From the NCBI RefSeq assembly GCF_900323885.1, contig NZ_OOHJ01000015.1, forward strand, positions 868,001 to 932,000: a stretch of 64,000 nt of DNA. Reading direction: 5' to 3'. Position 1 is the stretch's first letter. Every line of letters begins with the position of its first letter. Source of the DNA: [Actinomadura] parvosata subsp. kistnae (GTDB taxonomy: Bacteria > Actinomycetota > Actinomycetes > Streptosporangiales > Streptosporangiaceae). The translations under genes and the position numbers were made by a program. Shown piece after piece: positions 35,584 through 44,220 of the stretch. A model generated the notes under the pieces. It had not been told where the DNA came from, did not search any database, and saw only the letters and a program-made list of their open reading frames with translations.

Positions 35584-36987
35584 CTATTCTCCTCGCGTCG
35601 TGAGGTGGTCCAGAATCCGGGCGGCGGCCGTGCGCGCCGTCCCGACGCAGGCGGGGATGCCGATGCCGTCGTACGCGGCCCCGCACACGGCCAGCCCCGG
35701 CTGGACCGACACCGCGGCCCGCACCCGGGCCACCCGGTCGAGGTGCCCCACGTTGTACTGCGGCAGCCCGCCGCCCCACCGCGTCACCCGCGTGTCGACC
35801 GGCAGCCCCCGCACACCCATGACGTCGCCCATCTCGGCCGTGGCCAGCGACACGAGCTCGTCGTCGTCGCGCTGGAGCAGGTGCTCCTCGCCGATGCGGC
35901 CGATGGAGCAGCGCAGGATCACCAGGTCCTTGCTCAGGTGCGGCCACTTCACGGAGCTGAACGTGACCGCCTTGACCGGCCGCCGCTCCACCGGCGGCAC
36001 CAGGTAGCCGCTGGTGGCGGGCTGCTCGGGGAAGGCGTCGACCGGGTAGGCCAGCGTGACCACGGCCATGCTCGCGTACTGGATCCTGGCCAGCTCGGCG
36101 GCGGCCTTCGGCACCTCCTCCTTCAGCAGCCGGCTCGTCGCGGGCCCCGGCGTGGCCAGGATCACCGCGTCCGCCTCGATCACCTCGGGCCGCGGCACCG
36201 GGCCGGTGACCAGGCGCCAGCCGGTCTCGGTGCGGTGCAGCTCCCGCACGGTGACGCCCGTGCGGACGTCGGCCTCCGACGCCTTGGCCACCGCCTCGGG
36301 CAACGTGCCGATGCCGCCGCGCAGCGAGGTGAACACCGGCCCGGCGTCCTTCGGCGTCTCCGCGACGAGATGCCGGGCCGCGCTCAGCAGCGACCGCTCC
36401 GACCGCGCCACCGCCGCCACCCGCGGCATCGTCGCCTCCAGCGACAACATGTCGGCCCGGCCCGCGTAGACGCCGCCGAGCAGCGGCTCCACCAGCCGGT
36501 CGACGACCTCGCCGCCCATGCGGGCGCGGATGTAGGCGGCCACGGACACGTCGGTGCGCACGAGGGTGGGCGGCAGGATCTGGTCGAGCGGCACGCGCAG
36601 CAGCCCGCCCGGCGAGACGATGCCGGACTTCGCCAGCTCCGTCAGGTCGGACGGCACGCCCATCACCTGGCCCTTGGGCAGGTGGCGCAGCTCGCCCCTG
36701 CTGTAGACGGCCGAGCTGAGGCTGCCGGGCAGGACCAGCTCGTCACCCAGCCCCACGGCCCTGGCCAGCTCTTTCCCCTCGGGCCGCCGGGCCAGCATGG
36801 ACTCGGCGCCCGCGTCGACGCTCACCCCGGCGACCTCCGAGGCGAACAGCTTCCCGCCGATCCGGGGCGAGCCCTCCAGGACCGTCACCCTGACCTGATC
36901 GCCCGCGCCCTGACGGAGATACCACGCGGCGGCGAGACCGGAGATCCCCGCGCCGACGATGACCACGTGCGCCCGATTCCCTTCCAC
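35584..36987 (-). CDS. hemG: coproporphyrinogen III/protoporphyrinogen oxidase
   Basis: 467 residues. FAD-binding VVIVGAGISGLAAAWYL at the N-terminus, GGVYAGRADMLSL in the middle and the C-terminal GAAYDGIGIPACVGTARTAA, all typical of the HemY/HemG (CgoX) oxidase. It oxidises coproporphyrinogen III to coproporphyrin III in the Gram-positive heme route. I start at GTG 36987, with TAGCGT 8 bp ahead (leaderless); AGGAGG is only 1 bp from this codon and so is unlikely to act as a ribosome-binding site. It overlaps nothing upstream but is followed 5 bp later by hemQ. Confidence 0.93.
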   Translation of the reverse strand: MEGNRAHVVIVGAGISGLAAAWYLRQGAGDQVRVTVLEGSPRIGGKLFASEVAGVSVDAGAESMLARRPEGKELARAVGLGDELVLPGSLSSAVYSRGELRHLPKGQVMGVPSDLTELAKSGIVSPGGLLRVPLDQILPPTLVRTDVSVAAYIRARMGGEVVDRLVEPLLGGVYAGRADMLSLEATMPRVAAVARSERSLLSAARHLVAETPKDAGPVFTSLRGGIGTLPEAVAKASEADVRTGVTVRELHRTETGWRLVTGPVPRPEVIEADAVILATPGPATSRLLKEEVPKAAAELARIQYASMAVVTLAYPVDAFPEQPATSGYLVPPVERRPVKAVTFSSVKWPHLSKDLVILRCSIGRIGEEHLLQRDDDELVSLATAEMGDVMGVRGLPVDTRVTRWGGGLPQYNVGHLDRVARVRAAVSVQPGLAVCGAAYDGIGIPACVGTARTAAARILDHLTTRGE

Positions 36988-37094
36988 GCCTCCTGACGCT
37001 ACCGCCTCAACGGCTCGGCCAGCCGCCCGGGGCACGTGACCGTACCGTGATTCCCCCGGTCAAACCGGGCCGGTCCGGCACCCGTCTTAGGGGC

Positions 37095-38045
37095 ATGACG
37101 AGAATCCGGTACGGCATCGCGCTCACGGCGGCCTGCTCGGCCGTGTTACTGACCGCCTGCGGTGGCGGCGCGTCCCTCAGCTCCACCGGCGGGGCGGCGC
37201 CCGCCGTCGCGCAGTCGTCGGCCGCCGAGGCCGCCCCGCCGAGCGCCGCCCGGGACGAGAGCGCCGCCAAGGAGCCTCAGGCCCAGCGGACCCGCCAGTC
37301 CGCCGGCGGTCTCGCCGCCGGCGTCGACGTCACCCAGCAGCAGCGGCAGGTCATCTACACCGGCAGCATGACCGTGCGGGCCGAGAAGGTCACCTCCGCC
37401 GCCCAGCAGGCCAAGCAGGTCGTCACCGAGGCCGGGGGCTACCTGTCGCAGGAGGAGAGCAACTCCGCCGGCGACACCGAGGCGTCCGCCCTGCTGGAGT
37501 TCAAGATCCCGACCGCGAAGTATCCCGAGGTGCTGCGGCGGCTCGGCGCCGAGCTGGGCAAGCAGCTCTCGCTCAACCAGAACGCCCAGGACGTCACGCT
37601 GAAGGTGGCCGACGTGGAGAGCCGGCTGAAGTCGGCCCAGCAGTCCCTGGAGTCGCTGCGCACGCTGCTCAAGCGGGCCGACACGATCGGGCAGGTGCTG
37701 GACGTCGAACGGGAGATCTCCACCCGGGAGGCCGACCTCGAATCGTTGCAGGCCCAGCAGAAGGAGCTGGCCACCCAGACCGCCATGGCGACCCTGACAC
37801 TGCGGCTCGTGGGGCCGGTCACGGTCGTGGAGGACCCGTCCGACGAGCCGGCCGGGTTCCTGGGCGGGTTGAAGGCGGGCTGGAAGGCGCTGGTGTCGTT
37901 CACGAAGACGGCGCTGACGGTGGTGGGGGCGCTGCTGCCGTGGGTGGCGGTGTCGCTGCCGCCGATCGCGCTCGTGGTCTGGCTCCTCCGCCGCAACCGC
38001 CCCCGCCCCACCCCGCCGGCCACCCCCGACCCCGAAACCCCCTGA
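37095..38045 (+). CDS. DUF4349 lipoprotein
   Basis: 316 residues. Lipoprotein signal ending LLTAC (lipidated Cys near residue 22), a low-complexity Ala/Ser/Gln stretch, then the DUF4349 module from about 80 to 240: MTVRAEKV...VESRLKSAQQSLESLRTLLKRAD, with a coiled coil and REISTREADLESLQAQQKELA. One C-terminal membrane helix (LLPWVAVSLPPIALVVWLLRR) follows. It is anchored in the envelope at both ends. It sits on the opposite strand between hemG and hemE, apparently an insertion into an otherwise minus-strand heme cluster. Confidence 0.88.
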   Translation: MTRIRYGIALTAACSAVLLTACGGGASLSSTGGAAPAVAQSSAAEAAPPSAARDESAAKEPQAQRTRQSAGGLAAGVDVTQQQRQVIYTGSMTVRAEKVTSAAQQAKQVVTEAGGYLSQEESNSAGDTEASALLEFKIPTAKYPEVLRRLGAELGKQLSLNQNAQDVTLKVADVESRLKSAQQSLESLRTLLKRADTIGQVLDVEREISTREADLESLQAQQKELATQTAMATLTLRLVGPVTVVEDPSDEPAGFLGGLKAGWKALVSFTKTALTVVGALLPWVAVSLPPIALVVWLLRRNRPRPTPPATPDPETP

Positions 38046-38250
38046 CCCCCGCACTACGCCTGAGGCCCTTCACCCGCAAGGCACGCACGAGCGCGCGGGC
38101 GCGCAGGCGACGCACGTACGAGCGGGCGCGCACCGGCAACGGCTACGACCGCGCGGCGGGCAGCGATGCGTGGACTACGGCGAGCGCAGCGGGTCTCCGA
38201 CACGCATATCGGCGGCGGCCCGTGGGGGTTCCCAAAAAGAGCTTGTGAAG

Positions 38251-39267
38251 TCAGAGCTGATGAACGAACTCAGTGAGGCGCTTGAGCTGGTCGGGGTTGG
38301 TGGAGGGCAGCACGCCGTGACCGAGGTTGAAGACGTGCCCCTCGGCCGACTCCCCCCGGCGCAGGACTTCGCGCGCCTTGCGCTCCACGACCTCCCAGGG
38401 CGCGAGGAGGATGGCCGGGTCGAGGTTCCCCTGCAGCGCCTTGCCCGGCCCGACGCGCCGGGCGGCCTCGTCGAGGGGGACGCGCCAGTCGACGCCGACC
38501 ACGTCGGCGCCCGCCTCGCCGAGCACGCCGAGCAGCTCGCCGGTGCCGACGCCGAAGTGGATGCGGGGCACGTCGGCGACGCTGTCGAAGATGCGGCGCG
38601 TGTGCGGCAGGATGAACTCGCGGTAGTCGTCGGGCGCCACGGCCCCCACCCACGAGTCGAAGAGCTGCACGGCCGAGGCGCCGGCGGCGATCTGGATGCG
38701 CAGGTGCTCGATCACGATGCCCGACAGCCGCTCCATGAGCCGGTGCCACAGCTCGGGCTCGCCGTACATCATGGCCTTGGTGCGGTCGTGGTTCTTGGAG
38801 GGGCCGCCTTCGATGAGGTAGGAGCCGAGCGTGAAGGGGGCGCCGGCGAAGCCGATGAGCGGGGTGCCGCCGAGCTCGCCGGTCAGCGCCTTGATCGCTT
38901 CGGTGACGTAGGGGACGTCGCCGGGCTCCAGGGGGCGCAGCGCGTCGATGCCCTTGGCGTCGCGGATCGGGTCGGCGACGACGGGGCCGACGCCGGGCTT
39001 GATGTCGAGGTCGACGCCGATGGCCTTGAGGGGGACGACGATGTCGCTGAAGAAGATGGCCGCGTCGACGCCGTAGCGGCGGACGGGCTGCATGGTGATC
39101 TCGACGATCAGCTCGGGGGTGGCGCAGGCGGTGAGCATCGGCACGCCCTCGCGGACCTTGTGGTATTCCGGCAGCGCCCGGCCGGCCTGGCGCATGTACC
39201 AGACGGGGGTGTGCGGGACGGGCTGGCGGCGGCAGGCGCGCAGGAAGGCGGAGTCGGCGAGGTTCAC
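38251..39267 (-). CDS. hemE: uroporphyrinogen decarboxylase
   Basis: 338 residues. Signature motifs PVWYMRQAGRALPEYHKVR, AAIFFSDIVVPLKA, IGFAGAPFTLGSYLIEGG and GHVFNLGHGV mark the TIM-barrel enzyme that converts uroporphyrinogen III to coproporphyrinogen III. The GTG at 39267 has TACCCT 6 bp ahead and gives the length of the E. coli enzyme; ATG 39291 would add eight residues inside the promoter. It is upstream of hemG/hemQ on the same strand but is separated from them by a DUF4349 gene and so is probably transcribed alone. Confidence 0.93.
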   Translation of the reverse strand: MNLADSAFLRACRRQPVPHTPVWYMRQAGRALPEYHKVREGVPMLTACATPELIVEITMQPVRRYGVDAAIFFSDIVVPLKAIGVDLDIKPGVGPVVADPIRDAKGIDALRPLEPGDVPYVTEAIKALTGELGGTPLIGFAGAPFTLGSYLIEGGPSKNHDRTKAMMYGEPELWHRLMERLSGIVIEHLRIQIAAGASAVQLFDSWVGAVAPDDYREFILPHTRRIFDSVADVPRIHFGVGTGELLGVLGEAGADVVGVDWRVPLDEAARRVGPGKALQGNLDPAILLAPWEVVERKAREVLRRGESAEGHVFNLGHGVLPSTNPDQLKRLTEFVHQL

Positions 39268-39291
39268 CTCACCAGGGTAGTGGCTGCCCAT

Positions 39292-39648
39292 GCGGGTCCG
39301 GTGTGCGCGGGAGGGCCGGCCACGCGTGCTCAGGGCGGCGGGCGGCGAGCTGTCAGAGAGCGAGGGGCGGGGGCGGGCGGTGTCGGAAAAAGATGCATTG
39401 GACACCCCAAATCATGATCAGATAGCCAGATGAAGGTTTACCGGTCTGCTCGGCATCGGCACCGCACACGGGTCGAACACACCCCATGTCCGGCCAGAGA
39501 GCCGGTCTCGACTGGGCCAAATGTTCCCCAAGCCACCGCGCGGCATCGATTCAGCGACCACTTTCGGGACACGCCGAGCGCGTTGCGGGGAATTGTCAGC
39601 GGCTCGTGCCAACGTCGGAGCCACGACCCGAAGAAAGGCCCCGGTTCG
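39292..39648. other. 357-bp intergenic region
   Basis: No convincing gene. The stretch 39380-39450 is distinctly less GC-rich than its surroundings and includes TGATCAGATAGCC, a likely promoter area for the downstream zinc-ribbon gene. A longer in-frame ATG (39430) would extend that gene by 73 residues of unconvincing Arg/His-rich sequence, so I left it out. Confidence 0.4.
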
Positions 39649-39870
39649 ATGACTCGTGCGATGACCGCGTTGTGGAGTTCCCCAGAGCGCCGCAGTGAGC
39701 GCTGCCCCTCCTGCGCCGAGGAGCGGCCGTTCGAGCAGCCGCCGTGCCTCGACGGGCACGAGCCGGGTCAGTGCCCCGAGTGGGCCTGCGTCGACTGTGG
39801 CCACGCGGTCGTGTTCGCGACCGCCGAGACCGTCCGCCCGGCACGCCAGCTTGTTACGGCATCGGCTTGA
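39649..39870 (+). CDS. 73-aa zinc-ribbon-like protein
   Basis: ATG 39649 with AAAGG 11 bp upstream (ATG 39661 possible). CPSC (19-22) and CVDC (47-50) with additional Cys in EQPPCLDGHEPGQCPEWA give two CxxC pairs for one zinc ribbon. Conserved-looking but unnamed. It lies 60 bp before the DUF3000 gene. No membrane segment. Confidence 0.6.
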   Translation: MTRAMTALWSSPERRSERCPSCAEERPFEQPPCLDGHEPGQCPEWACVDCGHAVVFATAETVRPARQLVTASA

Positions 39871-39930
39871 TCACGAAGGATGAGCACCCCCGTGGTCCCC
39901 TTCCGCCCGTCCTCGACCTACGCTTCCGCT

Positions 39931-40527
39931 ATGACACTCGGTGACCGGCCGCCGCCTCCCGCCGCGTTCACGCGGGCCGCGAAGAGCCTGCGGCCGGCCG
40001 AGGTCAGGCCGGAGATCGAGCTCGAGGACCTGCCCGCGCCGCAGCGGCTGGCCCCCTACTCGGCCGCCATCGGCGCGTCGGTCTACCGCGACGACGACGA
40101 GCTCGCGGTGGGCCGGCTGATCCTGCTCTACGACCCCGACGGCCAGCGCGGCTGGGAGGGCCCGTTCCGGCTGGTGGCCTACGTCAGGGCCGACATGGAG
40201 CCGGAGATCACCTCCGATCCGCTGCTGGGGCCGGTGGCGTGGAGCTGGCTGACCGAGGCTCTCGACGCGCATCAGGCCGACTACTCCGCCGCTGGCGGTA
40301 CCGTGACAAGAGCCGTGTCCGAGGGGTTCGGCAACAAGGCCGACGACCCGGTCACGACCGAGTTGGAGCTGCGGGCTTCGTGGTCACCCGCGCAGGAGGA
40401 TCTGTCCGGCCATGTCGCCGCCTGGTGCGACCTCATGTGCCTGGCTGCGGGCATCCCGCCCCTTCCCCCCGACGTGGCGGCCCTGCCCCGCCGACGTGAT
40501 GATCCGGAGAGTGACCGAACGAAGTGA
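39931..40527 (+). CDS. DUF3000 domain protein
   Basis: 198 residues. FTRAAKSLRPAEVRPEIELEDLPAPQRLAPYSAAIGASV is the DUF3000 opening; the domain covers almost all of the protein. DUF3000 genes regularly precede the ribonuclease D gene in actinobacteria, as here (45-bp gap). TACGCT is 6 bp before ATG 39931, so I start there rather than at ATG 39880, which lies upstream of the -10. Soluble, function unknown. Confidence 0.85.
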   Translation: MTLGDRPPPPAAFTRAAKSLRPAEVRPEIELEDLPAPQRLAPYSAAIGASVYRDDDELAVGRLILLYDPDGQRGWEGPFRLVAYVRADMEPEITSDPLLGPVAWSWLTEALDAHQADYSAAGGTVTRAVSEGFGNKADDPVTTELELRASWSPAQEDLSGHVAAWCDLMCLAAGIPPLPPDVAALPRRRDDPESDRTK

Positions 40528-40572
40528 GGGCACCAGTCAAGACAGCACCAGCGTCATGAGGCCGGTGAGCTC

Positions 40573-41799
40573 ATGACAGAAGAACGCACAGTGGAGCCGC
40601 TGCTGGAGCCGCGCGAAGGCATCCCTCCTGTCATCGCCGACGCCGACGGGCTGGCGGAGGTGGTGGCGAGGTTCGCCGCGGGCAGCGGTCCCGTCGCCGT
40701 GGACGCCGAGCGGGCCTCCGGCTACCGCTACGGCAACCGCGCCTATCTCGTGCAGCTGCGCCGGGCCGGGGCGGGCACCGCGCTGATCGATCCGATCGGC
40801 TGCCCCGACCTGTCGGAGCTCGACCGGGCCGTGGCCGACGCGGAGATCGTGCTGCACGCCGCCTCCCAGGATCTGCCGTGCCTGATGGAGGTGGGGTTCC
40901 GGCCGCGCGTGATGTTCGACACCGAGCTGGCCGGGCGGTTGCTCGGCTACGAGCGGGTCGGGCTGGGCACGATGGTCGAGACCGTGCTCGGCCTGCGGCT
41001 GGAGAAGGGTCATTCGGCGGCCGACTGGTCCACCAGGCCCCTGCCGGAAGACTGGCTGCGTTACGCCGCGCTCGACGTGGAGGTGCTGGTCGAGCTGCGC
41101 GACGTGCTCCACAGGGAGCTGGCCGAGGCGGGCAAGCTGGAGTGGGCGCGCGAGGAGTTCGCGGCCGTGCTCGACACGCCGCCGCCGGCGCCGCGCTCCG
41201 ACCCGTGGCGGCGCACGTCGGGCATCCACAAGGTGCGGAACGTGCGGGCGCTGGCGATCGTGCGGGAGCTGTGGACCATGCGTGACCGCATCGCCCGCGA
41301 GGCGGATCTGGCGCCCGGCCGGGTGCTGCCGGATGCGGCGATCGTGACGGCGGCGCTGGAAGGCCCCCGCACGAAGAAGGCATTGACCGAAATTTCGGCA
41401 TTCACCGGGAGAAGTGCGCGCAGGCACATGAGCGACTGGCTCGCGGCCGTGGCCAGGGCGAGGAGCCTGCCCGACAGCCAGCTCCCCCAGCCCAGCACGC
41501 CCGGCGACGGCCCGCCGCCGCCCAACCGCTGGGCCGACCGCGATCCGGCCGCCGCCAAGCGCCTGGCCGCGGCGCGGGCCGTGGTCGCGGCGCTGGCCGA
41601 GGAGCACCACATGCCCACGGAGAACCTGTTGCAGCCCGACGCGGTGCGCAGGCTCACCTGGGAGCCCCCGTCCGAGATCACCGAGGAGAGCGTCACGGCC
41701 CGGCTGCGCGAGCTCGGCGCCCGCAACTGGCAGCTCTCGCTCACGGCGGCCCCCATCGCCAAGGCCCTGGCCAGGCTCGGCACGCGCGGCGAGCTCTAA
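40573..41799 (+). CDS. rnd: ribonuclease D-like 3'-5' exonuclease with HRDC domains
   Basis: 408 residues. DEDD exonuclease motifs: Exo I AVDAE (D44, E46), Exo II HAASQDLP and Exo III YAALDVEVL. An HRDC domain (about 215-300) follows, and a second HRDC-like segment lies near 330-400. Function: 3' trimming of structured RNAs. ATG 40573 is the first start. It follows DUF3000 closely and is likely co-transcribed with it. Confidence 0.9.
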   Translation: MTEERTVEPLLEPREGIPPVIADADGLAEVVARFAAGSGPVAVDAERASGYRYGNRAYLVQLRRAGAGTALIDPIGCPDLSELDRAVADAEIVLHAASQDLPCLMEVGFRPRVMFDTELAGRLLGYERVGLGTMVETVLGLRLEKGHSAADWSTRPLPEDWLRYAALDVEVLVELRDVLHRELAEAGKLEWAREEFAAVLDTPPPAPRSDPWRRTSGIHKVRNVRALAIVRELWTMRDRIAREADLAPGRVLPDAAIVTAALEGPRTKKALTEISAFTGRSARRHMSDWLAAVARARSLPDSQLPQPSTPGDGPPPPNRWADRDPAAAKRLAAARAVVAALAEEHHMPTENLLQPDAVRRLTWEPPSEITEESVTARLRELGARNWQLSLTAAPIAKALARLGTRGEL

Positions 41800-41888
41800 G
41801 CTCGTCAGCGGGCGCCCCGGCCGGGGCCGGCAGGCCCACCTGAGGTTCGCGCTACTTGACGCCTTCGGTGGCCCGGCCGTACGGTTCG

Positions 41889-41902
41889 GGAAAGCGCTTT
41901 CC
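41889..41902. promoter_or_regulatory. LacI-type operator of the sugar operon
   Basis: GGAAAGCGCTTTCC, a perfect 14-bp palindrome with a central CG, the classic LacI/GalR form. It ends 24 bp before ATG 41927, just upstream of CATAGT (41902-41907), which could be the -10. The LacI gene at 55.3 kb has the near-identical GGAAAGCGGTTTCC in front of its own start. Confidence 0.8.
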
Positions 41903-41926
41903 ATAGTTGTGCCTGAAGGGATCCTC

Positions 41927-43072
41927 ATGAGCGTGCGCACCATCGGCGTCGTGATGAACGGCGTCACCGGACGGATGGGCTACCGCCAGCACCTGGTCCG
42001 GTCCGTCCTGGCCATCAACGAGCAGGGCGGCGTGACGCTCTCGGACGGCTCCAAGGTCAAGCTCAAGCCCGTACTGGTCGGCCGCAACGCCGACAAACTT
42101 GCAGATATCGCAGCGAAGCATGACATTTCGGATTTCACCACCGACCTCGACGCGGCACTCGCCGCCGACGACAACCTGATCTACTTCGACGCCCAGGTCA
42201 CCAGCGCCCGGGTGAAGGCCGTGCTCAAGGCCATCGAGGCCGGCAAGCACATCTACGCCGAGAAGCCCACCGCCGAGTCGACGCAGGAGGCCGTCGCGCT
42301 GGCCGAGGCCGCCACGGCGAAGGGCGTCAAGAACGGCGTCGTCCAGGACAAGCTGTTCCTGCCCGGCCTGCTCAAGCTGAAGCGGCTGATCGACGGCGGC
42401 TTCTTCGGCCGCATCCTGTCGGTGCGCGGCGAGTTCGGCTACTGGGTGTTCGAGGGCGACTGGCAGGAGGCGCAGCGCCCGTCGTGGAACTACCGCTCCG
42501 AGGACGGCGGCGGCATCGTGCTCGACATGTTCCCGCACTGGCACTACGTGATGGAGAACCTGTTCGGCCGCGTCACCTCCGTCTACGCCCAGGCCGTGAC
42601 GCACATCCCGGCCCGCGTGGACGAGCAGGGCAACCGGTACGCGGCCACCGCCGACGACGCCGCGTACGGGATCTTCGAGCTTGAGGGCGGCATCGTCGCG
42701 CAGATCAACTCCTCCTGGACGGTCCGGGTGAACCGGGACGAGCTGGTCGAGTTCCAGGTGGACGGCACGCACGGCAGCGCCGTCGCGGGCCTGCGCAACT
42801 GCCGCGTCCAGCACCGCTCGGCGACGCCGAAGCCGGTCTGGAACCCCGACCTGCCCGCCACGGCGCGCTTCCGCGACGGCTGGCAGGAGGTGCCGGACAA
42901 CGGCGAGTTCGACAACGGCTTCAAGGTGCAGTGGGAGGCGTTCATCCGGCACGTGGTGGAGGACGCGCCGTTCCCGAACGACTTCGCCTCGGGCGCGCGC
43001 GGCGTGCAGCTCGCCGAGCTGGGGCTGCGCTCCTCCGCCGAGGGCCGCAGGATCGAGGTGCCGGGCCTGTGA
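41927..43072 (+). CDS. Gfo/Idh/MocA-family oxidoreductase
   Basis: 381 residues. A Rossmann N-terminus (TIGVVMNGVTGRMGYRQHLVRSV), EKP motif (YAEKPTAEST) and C-terminal beta-sheet domain characteristic of Gfo/Idh/MocA sugar or inositol dehydrogenases. The HWHYVMENLF stretch supplies the usual catalytic-loop His. GAAGGG precedes ATG 41927. First of three genes overlapping by 4 bp, under the LacI operator at 41889. Probably oxidises a sugar acid or related polyol; the exact substrate is unknown. Confidence 0.9.
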   Translation: MSVRTIGVVMNGVTGRMGYRQHLVRSVLAINEQGGVTLSDGSKVKLKPVLVGRNADKLADIAAKHDISDFTTDLDAALAADDNLIYFDAQVTSARVKAVLKAIEAGKHIYAEKPTAESTQEAVALAEAATAKGVKNGVVQDKLFLPGLLKLKRLIDGGFFGRILSVRGEFGYWVFEGDWQEAQRPSWNYRSEDGGGIVLDMFPHWHYVMENLFGRVTSVYAQAVTHIPARVDEQGNRYAATADDAAYGIFELEGGIVAQINSSWTVRVNRDELVEFQVDGTHGSAVAGLRNCRVQHRSATPKPVWNPDLPATARFRDGWQEVPDNGEFDNGFKVQWEAFIRHVVEDAPFPNDFASGARGVQLAELGLRSSAEGRRIEVPGL

Positions 43073-44220
43073 GGATCGACCTGCCCGGGTTCGGCCCGTA
43101 TGAGCTGAGGGAGCCGGTCAGCTGGCCGGCCGTGGACCGGCCCGCTTCCAGCCGCATCGTGTACGCCGCCGCGCACGTGGTCGCCGACCCGCTGGGCGAC
43201 AACACGCCCGGCTCCCCCGCCGCCGTCGACTGGGACGCCACGCTGCGCTTCCGCCGCCACCTGTGGTCGCTGGGCCTGCGCGTCGCCGACGCCATGGACA
43301 CCGCGCAGCGCAACATGGGCCTGGACTGGGCCGCGACCAGGGAGCTGATCCGGCGCAGCGCCGCCGAGGCCCGCTCGTTCGGCGACCCGGCCACGCTGGT
43401 GTCGTGCGGCGCGGGCACCGACCACGCGCCGGACGCCGCCGACCTGAACACGATCACCGCCGCGTACGCCGAGCAGATCGAGGCCGTGCAGTCCGCCGGC
43501 GCGGGCGTGATCGTGATGGCCTCCCGCCAGCTCGCCCGGGTCGCCGCGGGCCCGAAGGACTACCACCAGGTGTACGGGAAGCTGTTCGGGCTGGCCGAGC
43601 GGCCGGTGATCCTGCACTGGCTGGGCGAGATGTTCGACCCGAACCTGGCCGGCTACTGGGGCTCGCCCGACGTGGCGGCGGCCACGGAGTCGTTCCTGGA
43701 GCTGATCCACGCCAACGCCGCGATGGTGGACGGCGTGAAGGTGTCGCTGCTGGACGAGGAGCACGAGATCGGCCTGCGGGCGGCGCTGCCCGAGGGCGTC
43801 AAGCTCTACACCGGCGACGACTTCAACTACCCGTCGCTGATCAGATCGGGCTCGCACGCGCTGCTGGGCATCTTCGACGCGATCGCCCCGGCCGCCGCGG
43901 CGGCGCTCCAGGCGCTGGACGCCGCCGAGGCCGGCGACGAGCAGGCGCTGGCCCGCTACGACGAGATCCTCGCCCCGACGGTGCCGCTGTCACGCAAGAT
44001 CTTCGAGCGGCCGACGTACAACTACAAGACCGGCATCGTCTTCCTGGCCTGGCTGAACGGCCACCAGGACGCGTTCGCCATGGTGAACGGCGCCCAGTCG
44101 GCCCGCTCGCTGGTGCACCTGGCGGAGGTGTTCCGCCTGGCCGACCAGGCCGGGCTGCTCGCCGACCAGGAGCTCGCGGTGCGCCGCATGAAGGCCCTGC
44201 TGGCGGTGAACGGCCTGTGA
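43069..44220 (+). CDS. DUF993 family protein (aldolase/DHDPS-like)
   Basis: 383 residues, GTG 43069 overlapping the previous stop (GTGA). The TIM-barrel-like sequence includes AMDTAQRNMGLDWAATRELIRR, VSCGAGTDHAP, VILHWLGEMFDPNLAGYWG and GVKLYTGDDFNYPSLI, matching DUF993, a dihydrodipicolinate-synthase-related family found with Gfo/Idh and isomerase genes. In DHDPS enzymes a Lys forms a Schiff base; GVKVSLLDEEHEI (GVKVS) is the likely counterpart here. Likely a keto-acid or sugar-acid aldolase or lyase. Confidence 0.88.
   Translation: MRIDLPGFGPYELREPVSWPAVDRPASSRIVYAAAHVVADPLGDNTPGSPAAVDWDATLRFRRHLWSLGLRVADAMDTAQRNMGLDWAATRELIRRSAAEARSFGDPATLVSCGAGTDHAPDAADLNTITAAYAEQIEAVQSAGAGVIVMASRQLARVAAGPKDYHQVYGKLFGLAERPVILHWLGEMFDPNLAGYWGSPDVAAATESFLELIHANAAMVDGVKVSLLDEEHEIGLRAALPEGVKLYTGDDFNYPSLIRSGSHALLGIFDAIAPAAAAALQALDAAEAGDEQALARYDEILAPTVPLSRKIFERPTYNYKTGIVFLAWLNGHQDAFAMVNGAQSARSLVHLAEVFRLADQAGLLADQELAVRRMKALLAVNGL

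Noticed and set aside
39640..39660. GGTTCGATGAC as a tRNA T-loop
   Set aside because: No acceptor, D or anticodon stems can be drawn around it; it belongs to the start of a zinc-ribbon gene.
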